DNA of 11,308 bases, from the NCBI GenBank assembly GCA_023416695.1, contig JAEZGY010000035.1, positions 1 through 11,308 on the forward strand, in the 5' to 3' direction. Position 1 is the first letter of the stretch, and every line of letters starts with the position of its first letter. The notes beneath the pieces were generated by a model. That model did not search any database and was not told where the DNA came from. It saw nothing but the letters and a program-made list of their open reading frames with translations. Source of the DNA: Bacillota bacterium (lineage in GTDB: Bacteria; Bacillota; Clostridia; Lachnospirales; Lachnospiraceae). Below, in pieces: positions 6,790-11,308 of the stretch. A program made the translations under genes and the position numbers.

Positions 6790-7209
6790 ATGGCGGATGT
6801 ACATTCGAAAGAAACCAGAAGCTATAATATGTCCCGTATTCGGAGCCAGGATACGGAACCCGAAACAATAGTCCGGAAATACCTTTTTTCACGCGGTTTG
6901 CGATACCGGAAAAACGATAAACGATATCCGGGGCACCCGGATGTTGTTTTGCCAAAGTACAATACGATAGTCTTTGTCCACGGGTGTTTCTGGCATGTGC
7001 ATGAGGGGAATCCGTGCTTTGTTCAGCCAAAATCGCGGCTGGAATACTGGGACGCAAAATTACAGAGAAATAAGCGGCGTGATGCAGAAAATATTGCGAA
7101 GCTGACGAAAGACGGCTGGAATGTAATTATTGTTTGGGAATGCGAATTAAAAAAAGACGTGCGAGATGAACGTCTCAGTTTTCTGTATCATCAGATAACC
7201 GATAAATAG
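6790..7209 (+). CDS. vsr: Very short patch repair endonuclease Vsr
   Basis: Vsr nicks DNA 5' of the T in T:G mismatches produced when 5-methylcytosine deaminates, so that the C is restored; it usually accompanies a C5-methyltransferase, as here. The 139-residue length is normal. All signature parts are visible: SKETRSYNMSRIRSQDTEPE (6-25), PGHPDVVLPKY (47-57) and VHGCFWHVH (63-71). D51, E25, H64 and H69 fall at the same positions as the active-site residues of E. coli Vsr. C66, H71, C76 and C118 are placed to bind the structural zinc. An SD nearly perfectly complementary to 16S rRNA (GGAGGTGAT, 6778-6786) precedes ATG 6790. It is the fourth gene of the restriction operon, 36 bases after the nuclease gene. 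Confidence 0.97.
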   Translation: MADVHSKETRSYNMSRIRSQDTEPETIVRKYLFSRGLRYRKNDKRYPGHPDVVLPKYNTIVFVHGCFWHVHEGNPCFVQPKSRLEYWDAKLQRNKRRDAENIAKLTKDGWNVIIVWECELKKDVRDERLSFLYHQITDK

Positions 7210-7237
7210 CCGATAGCAGAATATGTGAGGTGAGATA

Positions 7238-8557
7238 ATGTATTACTGGAAACATAAAACTGAAGCCGGTACAACACTGGAGAACGAGCTTCTGTCATGT
7301 AAATCAGTGTCTAATGTGATGATCGCCTCGGCGTTTTTGTCTGCGGATGGTGTCAGAATACTCCGGCAAATAAAGGATACATACTCGCTGAAAAAGGAGA
7401 ACATCATCTTATATCTTTCGGCACAGTTCTCATCAGATAAACCACACAAAATCCTTGAGCAATTATCTGATCTGTGCAGTACAAAAATTCTCTTCGACCA
7501 TAACTTTCATGCTAAGGTATACCATTTTCGAGGGAAACCAGACAAATTGATGTACGGCTCATCCAATTTTACAGAGGGAGGAATGGCCACCAACATAGAG
7601 TTTGATTTCATCGGCACTCCGTCGCCCGATGATACTAAATCGGTCACATCCTTTTTCACCGCTTGCGAACGCATTGCCAAAACAGTGGACACTGAAGTTA
7701 TTAAATATTATAAAGATATTCAAAACGAAATTGAGGATCTTCATAAGGTCCAGCGAAAGCTGTCGGCAAAGCTGACAGGCTTTACTCATAAAGATGATCC
7801 GTTCTCGCCGGATGATTATGATATTGAGGATTACTATTTTAAATATGAGGATTACGAAACATTTTTCCCGAGAAACCAAAAAGAGGCAGGGTCTACCGTT
7901 GCAGATAAACGCAAAAGAGTACAAACAAAAATGCTCAGCATACATCAGCAGATATATCCAAGCATTAAACCATTAGGAATCGCTCATCACAAAAGAAAAG
8001 AGAACATAACCTCTCTGATAGTGCCTCACCCGATAAACCAGTACTCTGTCGGCTGGCTTGGTGTACGTTATGGCAAGACGCCGCCCGAAGTAGATGTTCT
8101 GAATATGGGGAAAGACAAAGACGACGATATTTACGGATTTCAAAAACACGGATGTTTGCAATATAGTATCGGATCTGACGGCTTAGATATCAACCTCTTT
8201 CTAGCGGTAAGGCATGATGCTATTGACCGTGCCTATCTTCATGAGAATTTGACAAAACTAAAACCCAAAATTGAGTCTAGGCTGCGGAAGCTGCAAGGTC
8301 AGGGAATGGAGTGGGTTATTTGGGACAGCGCACAGGATGACTGGTTCACTTTTGATATTGACAACGAAAATCCTGAGACGTTCTGTGATTATTTCAGAGA
8401 GAATGACCAGGACGGCCGGGAATCGTATTTAAGGAAATTTTATGAGCCTGATGATGAGATCCTTAAGAAGAAGGATGCCATCTGCACCGAAATACTAAGG
8501 GTAATGAAAATCCTTCTGCCCTTGTACAACACAATGGTATGGAGACCGGCAATTTAA
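7238..8557 (+). CDS. PLD-superfamily (HKD-like) nuclease domain protein
   Basis: This is a 439-residue protein whose N-terminal third resembles the phospholipase D nuclease fold. FHAKVYHF (90-97) supplies H91 and K93, and YGSSNFTEGG (106-115) supplies the GSxN element that follows in PLD enzymes. The usual aspartate of the HxK(x4)D motif is absent, as in several bacterial PLD nucleases. Only one HxK copy is seen, so a dimer would be needed to build the active site. The remaining 320 residues, including VGWLGVRYG and a C-terminal acidic/helical part, are not recognisable to me. PLD-fold restriction enzymes (BfiI and NgoFVII type) are known, so a restriction or antiphage nuclease role is the leading inference. 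ATG 7238 follows GAGGTGA (7227-7233), 28 bases after vsr, which places it in the same transcript. Confidence 0.8.
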   Translation: MYYWKHKTEAGTTLENELLSCKSVSNVMIASAFLSADGVRILRQIKDTYSLKKENIILYLSAQFSSDKPHKILEQLSDLCSTKILFDHNFHAKVYHFRGKPDKLMYGSSNFTEGGMATNIEFDFIGTPSPDDTKSVTSFFTACERIAKTVDTEVIKYYKDIQNEIEDLHKVQRKLSAKLTGFTHKDDPFSPDDYDIEDYYFKYEDYETFFPRNQKEAGSTVADKRKRVQTKMLSIHQQIYPSIKPLGIAHHKRKENITSLIVPHPINQYSVGWLGVRYGKTPPEVDVLNMGKDKDDDIYGFQKHGCLQYSIGSDGLDINLFLAVRHDAIDRAYLHENLTKLKPKIESRLRKLQGQGMEWVIWDSAQDDWFTFDIDNENPETFCDYFRENDQDGRESYLRKFYEPDDEILKKKDAICTEILRVMKILLPLYNTMVWRPAI

Positions 8558-8606
8558 CGTCATTCGATTGAAATATATTGCTCACACTTATGCGGAAGGT
8601 GGTTTT

Positions 8607-9839
8607 GTGGATTTTAAATATATAACTGCAGATGAAAGAGAAGCTTTGTATAATGAGATATGGTCTGAGCCTGTAATTACTGTTGCGCAAAGGTATGGCA
8701 TGTCCGATAACGGGCTGCGAAAGCATTGCAAGAGGCTCGGAATTCCACTACCACCAAGTGGTTATTGGGCGAGAGTTAAAGCAGGCCAAAAAGTACCAAA
8801 ACCAGCTTTGCCAAAGGTAACAGGCGAGCTTAAGAAGCATGTCCGTAATTATGCTATAAAGTATAGGACAGACATTGACCAATTAACAGATGCAGAGTTA
8901 ATGGCTGATGAAGAATTTAGTTTACTAAAAGATGAGACAAAGAAGTTTATAAAGGATATATGCTCTCAAGTTCAGGTGAAAGGCCAACTCAGAAGTCCTC
9001 ATCATTTAATTGCAGAGCATAAGGAAGAAGTTGCTTATAGAAAAAAGAGGGATAAGGCACTAAAACAGGCTAATTTCAGTTCAACCTACTACGCTAATGT
9101 AAAAAGCAAATACAGAGAAAACAATCCCATCCTTCCAATAAATGCTTCTGAGTCTAACATAAACAGAGCGTATAGAATTCTGGATGCAATAATAAGTACG
9201 CTTGAAGAGATGGAAGGATATACTCGTGTTAGTATTGAAGCGGGCAAGGACAGAGCCTATTTCGTTATTATGCGTTCCGCCTTTTATTTTGAGATAAAAG
9301 AAGAAGCAAGAAAAAGGCGCGGTTCTCAAAATAACTCTGAAGCCCAGACGTACTTGGCGTTGTCCATGTCCGCGACGAGCTGGTTTACAAATAGTGGCCA
9401 TTGTAATATGGATTATAAAGATAAAGATAATGAACCATTGGAAACCCAAGTGGGGGAAATTATTTATAATATGTTTGTTGTCGCAAATAAGCATTTAGCT
9501 ATAGACGAGTTGAAGGAACGAGAAGAAAAGAGAGCGTGGGAGGAACGAGAACGGCAGCGGCGTCTTGAGCAAATGCGAAAGGGCGAATTAGAAGAGATAA
9601 AGCTTCTAGAGCAGGCTGCTTCAGATTGGGACAAGGCTGAAAAAATAAGAAGATTTGCTGACTGTATGGAAAATCAGATAAACGACGTTTCCGACGCGAA
9701 AAAAAGAGAGATGCTTTCTAAATGGCTGAAATGGGCTCGCGACAAGGCAGATTGGCTTGATCCTCTTACTGAGAAGGATGATGAGCTTTTGGGTAAAAGC
9801 AAGCATATATTTGAGCTAATAGAAAATGAGGATAATTAG
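8607..9839 (+). CDS. HTH and coiled-coil protein of unknown function
   Basis: This is a 410-residue protein. GTG 8607 is preferred over the in-frame TTG 8568 because GGAAGG (8594-8599) sits 7 bases before it, whereas nothing SD-like precedes 8568. Residues 13-50 form a helix-turn-helix (ALYNEIWSEPVITVAQRYGM, then SDNGLRKHCKRLGIPLPP) followed by GYWARVKAG. This N-terminal signature recurs in a widespread family of unassigned bacterial proteins. Residues 300-340 are highly charged (ELKEREEKRAWEERERQRR) and likely a coiled coil. The C-terminal WLKWARDKADWLDPL (373-387) is also typical of that family. No enzyme motif is seen. It lies 49 bases after the PLD gene and 12 before the next gene. DNA binding is inferred; a link to defence rests on context only. 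Confidence 0.85.
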   Translation: MDFKYITADEREALYNEIWSEPVITVAQRYGMSDNGLRKHCKRLGIPLPPSGYWARVKAGQKVPKPALPKVTGELKKHVRNYAIKYRTDIDQLTDAELMADEEFSLLKDETKKFIKDICSQVQVKGQLRSPHHLIAEHKEEVAYRKKRDKALKQANFSSTYYANVKSKYRENNPILPINASESNINRAYRILDAIISTLEEMEGYTRVSIEAGKDRAYFVIMRSAFYFEIKEEARKRRGSQNNSEAQTYLALSMSATSWFTNSGHCNMDYKDKDNEPLETQVGEIIYNMFVVANKHLAIDELKEREEKRAWEERERQRRLEQMRKGELEEIKLLEQAASDWDKAEKIRRFADCMENQINDVSDAKKREMLSKWLKWARDKADWLDPLTEKDDELLGKSKHIFELIENEDN

Positions 9840-9851
9840 GCGGTGAGTTAT

Positions 9852-10319
9852 ATGGCAATTTCATTCAGGCATAGTGCGGGATTCGGCAAAAGGATGGAGT
9901 ATTACATAATAGGTTTAATGCTGAAGGAAGGCATAGATTGTTATGTCCCGTTAGTCGATGATGACGGGATTGATGTTGTTATAAGAAAACAGGATGGAAG
10001 TTTTATTGAGGTTCAGATTAAAGCAAGGTCAAAGGACGTTACGGAGGGCGATGCGGCATTGTTCGCCGCAATGACTCATGAACATAGGGCCAATTATTTC
10101 TTCATATTCTATTCGGAGCGCTTAGATACAATGTGGATCATGTCATCGGAAGAGTTTTTAAAAGAATGTGTAACAAATAAAACCGGCAAAAATGCTGGGA
10201 AGCGTAGTATATGGTTTAATGGAAAGAAAAAAGATCCTATAACAGGTGAACCTAAAGAATACGCGAAACCGCAATTTGATCGATATCGCGCAAATGATTT
10301 CTCAAGGTTTTATAGTTGA
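9852..10319 (+). CDS. Small PD-(D/E)xK (QxK-type) nuclease-like protein
   Basis: This is a 155-residue protein. ATG 9852 is chosen because AGGCGGTGAG (9838-9847) precedes it at useful spacing; a GTG at 9843 lies inside that SD. The arrangement E16 (KRMEYYIIG), GIDVVIRK with D41, then FIEVQIKARS with E53, Q55 and K57 matches the PD-(D/E)xK fold in its D...QxK form, known from Mrr- and Cap4-like nucleases. The rest (ANYFFIFYSERLDTMWIMS, 80-98) continues with alternating beta/helix segments. A stand-alone nuclease core of this size could be an enzyme subunit or a DNA-end binding partner. It is packed 12 bases after the HTH gene and 37 before the large nuclease-NTPase, so the three probably act together. 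The fold is well supported; the role is inferred. Confidence 0.8.
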   Translation: MAISFRHSAGFGKRMEYYIIGLMLKEGIDCYVPLVDDDGIDVVIRKQDGSFIEVQIKARSKDVTEGDAALFAAMTHEHRANYFFIFYSERLDTMWIMSSEEFLKECVTNKTGKNAGKRSIWFNGKKKDPITGEPKEYAKPQFDRYRANDFSRFYS

Positions 10320-10356
10320 GCCAATCTATGAATCAGTGAATAACGGAGGAAAGAGT

Positions 10357-11308
10357 ATGTCAGATAATCCAACTGCCGGAGTAGGTGATCCTTATTGGTA
10401 CGAATGGTCTGTCGGACTTCTGTACACATTGGATATGCTTATTCCAGGGAAAAATATTAAGCATGTAATACTTCAATGTGCTGCGATGCAGGGACTAGAT
10501 GATATAGTTGTAGTTCGTGAAAATAATCAAGCTGAATGTATACAAATAAAACATACACGTGAAAGTGATACATTTACATTTTCTGATGCTATTGATCTTC
10601 TAAAGAGCATGATCAGCGATTGGAATAATGCGAAATCTCAGGGGCACTCACACTGTTCTGCTATTTTATTTACGAATAGAAACATAGGCACACAAAGATC
10701 GACGTCAAAAGATGGTATTAAATTACCGTCACTAGATGAATTTTGGGATTCACTGCAAGAGCAAAGTAATGAAGCCAAAGCAATATCTGAGATTACATTT
10801 AAGCCTGAATGGGAGGCGGCTTGGAAGAAATGGCTTAACGAATTAAGTGAGTTCTCTGATGAAGAAAAGCTGGAATTTTTAAAAAATTTGAAGTTGATCA
10901 CCAATCAGGACGGATTAGCAGAAATTTATCAAAGAATTGTTAATAAACTGAAGGAATGTTTCCATGTCGGTGAGCGCACTGCTACTCAACTACATCAAAA
11001 ACTTACATATGCACTTATGACATGGACTACTACAATAAGATTTAAAGAAGAAATTACAAAAGAAGACTTACTTCTGGCACTATCGCTTTCTGGAGATAAA
11101 ATAGTTGGCGAGCATAATCTCCCAACCTGTGAACCGTTTTTTGAATCGAGGGCGGATTTTGCAAAGACACTGGAATCAATTCTGACGGAACGGCGTAGCC
11201 CTATTGTTTTCTTATCTGGAGGGCCTGGAAGTGGTAAAACGAATATTATTAATTACTTGTCAAATAAATCTGATTCTGTAATTACCCTTAGATTTCACGC
11301 TTTTAAAC
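10357..11308 (+). CDS. Cap4/DUF4297-like nuclease fused to P-loop NTPase (Avs/STAND-like), N-terminal part
   Basis: The frame opens at ATG 10357 behind the SD GGAGGA (10345-10350) and is still open at the window edge after 317 codons, so most of the protein lies outside. Residues 13-110 look like a DUF4297/Cap4-type PD-(D/E)xK module: YWYEWSVGLLYTL (13-25), GLDDIVVV with D48/D49, then CIQIKHT with Q63 and K65, then a strand ending AILFTNR (102-108). A helical linker (150-280) leads to Walker A GGPGSGKT (288-295). In Cap4 and Avs antiphage proteins this order couples a DNA-degrading effector to a sensor NTPase that oligomerises on recognising phage; C-terminal sensor repeats would lie beyond the edge. 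The gene follows the small QxK nuclease gene by 37 bases. The NTPase subfamily (STAND, NACHT or other) cannot be settled from Walker A alone. Confidence 0.8.
   Translation, partial: MSDNPTAGVGDPYWYEWSVGLLYTLDMLIPGKNIKHVILQCAAMQGLDDIVVVRENNQAECIQIKHTRESDTFTFSDAIDLLKSMISDWNNAKSQGHSHCSAILFTNRNIGTQRSTSKDGIKLPSLDEFWDSLQEQSNEAKAISEITFKPEWEAAWKKWLNELSEFSDEEKLEFLKNLKLITNQDGLAEIYQRIVNKLKECFHVGERTATQLHQKLTYALMTWTTTIRFKEEITKEDLLLALSLSGDKIVGEHNLPTCEPFFESRADFAKTLESILTERRSPIVFLSGGPGSGKTNIINYLSNKSDSVITLRFHAFK

Noticed and set aside
8568..8606. Upstream TTG start for the HTH/coiled-coil gene
   Set aside because: No SD precedes TTG 8568, while GTG 8607 has GGAAGG at correct spacing and begins just before the conserved HTH region.
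10638..10904. Leftward 88-residue open frame
   Set aside because: It is a shadow of the nuclease-NTPase gene, with serine-rich sequence typical of antisense frames and no SD.

Overview
The window is an accessory, defence-island-like stretch, probably from a low-to-mid-GC Gram-positive bacterium of the Firmicutes (Clostridia-like). This rests on strong GGAGG-type ribosome binding sites before almost every gene, A/T-rich promoters close to consensus, short intergenic gaps and use of TTG/GTG/ATG starts. No ribosomal, tRNA or housekeeping gene is present to fix the taxonomy.

Left part (1-1045). A leftward unit starts from a promoter near 865-892. It contains a terminator-like hairpin right after the promoter, a 51-residue ORF with a strong RBS, a second and larger structured leader, and the start of a PD-(D/E)xK nuclease-like gene that runs off the left edge. 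From 851 to 1045 there is a very A/T-rich divergent intergenic region.

Positions 1046-2310 hold a single rightward gene of unknown function with a C-terminal four-cysteine zinc-finger, closed by its own intrinsic terminator.

Positions 2312-7209 form a restriction-modification operon. A near-consensus promoter carries an inverted repeat across its -10 box. It is followed by a C5-cytosine methyltransferase with an N-terminal XRE-type helix-turn-helix, a McrB-like GTPase/translocase subunit (LlaJI R1-like), a LlaJI-type endonuclease subunit, and a Vsr mismatch endonuclease. The methyltransferase would protect the host sites, the two R subunits would together cleave unmodified DNA, and Vsr would repair T:G mismatches left by deamination of the methylated cytosines. 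LlaJI itself uses two methyltransferases, whereas only one is visible here.

Positions 7238-11308 continue on the same strand with no recognisable terminator. They encode a PLD-superfamily nuclease-like protein, a helix-turn-helix/coiled-coil protein of unknown role, a small QxK-type PD-(D/E)xK protein, and the first 317 residues of a large protein that joins a Cap4/DUF4297-like nuclease module to a P-loop NTPase, as in Avs/STAND-type antiphage proteins. The last three genes are visibly more A/T-rich than the restriction genes, which suggests a patchwork of separately acquired modules. The 8607-11308 block is the best candidate for a less-described defence system.
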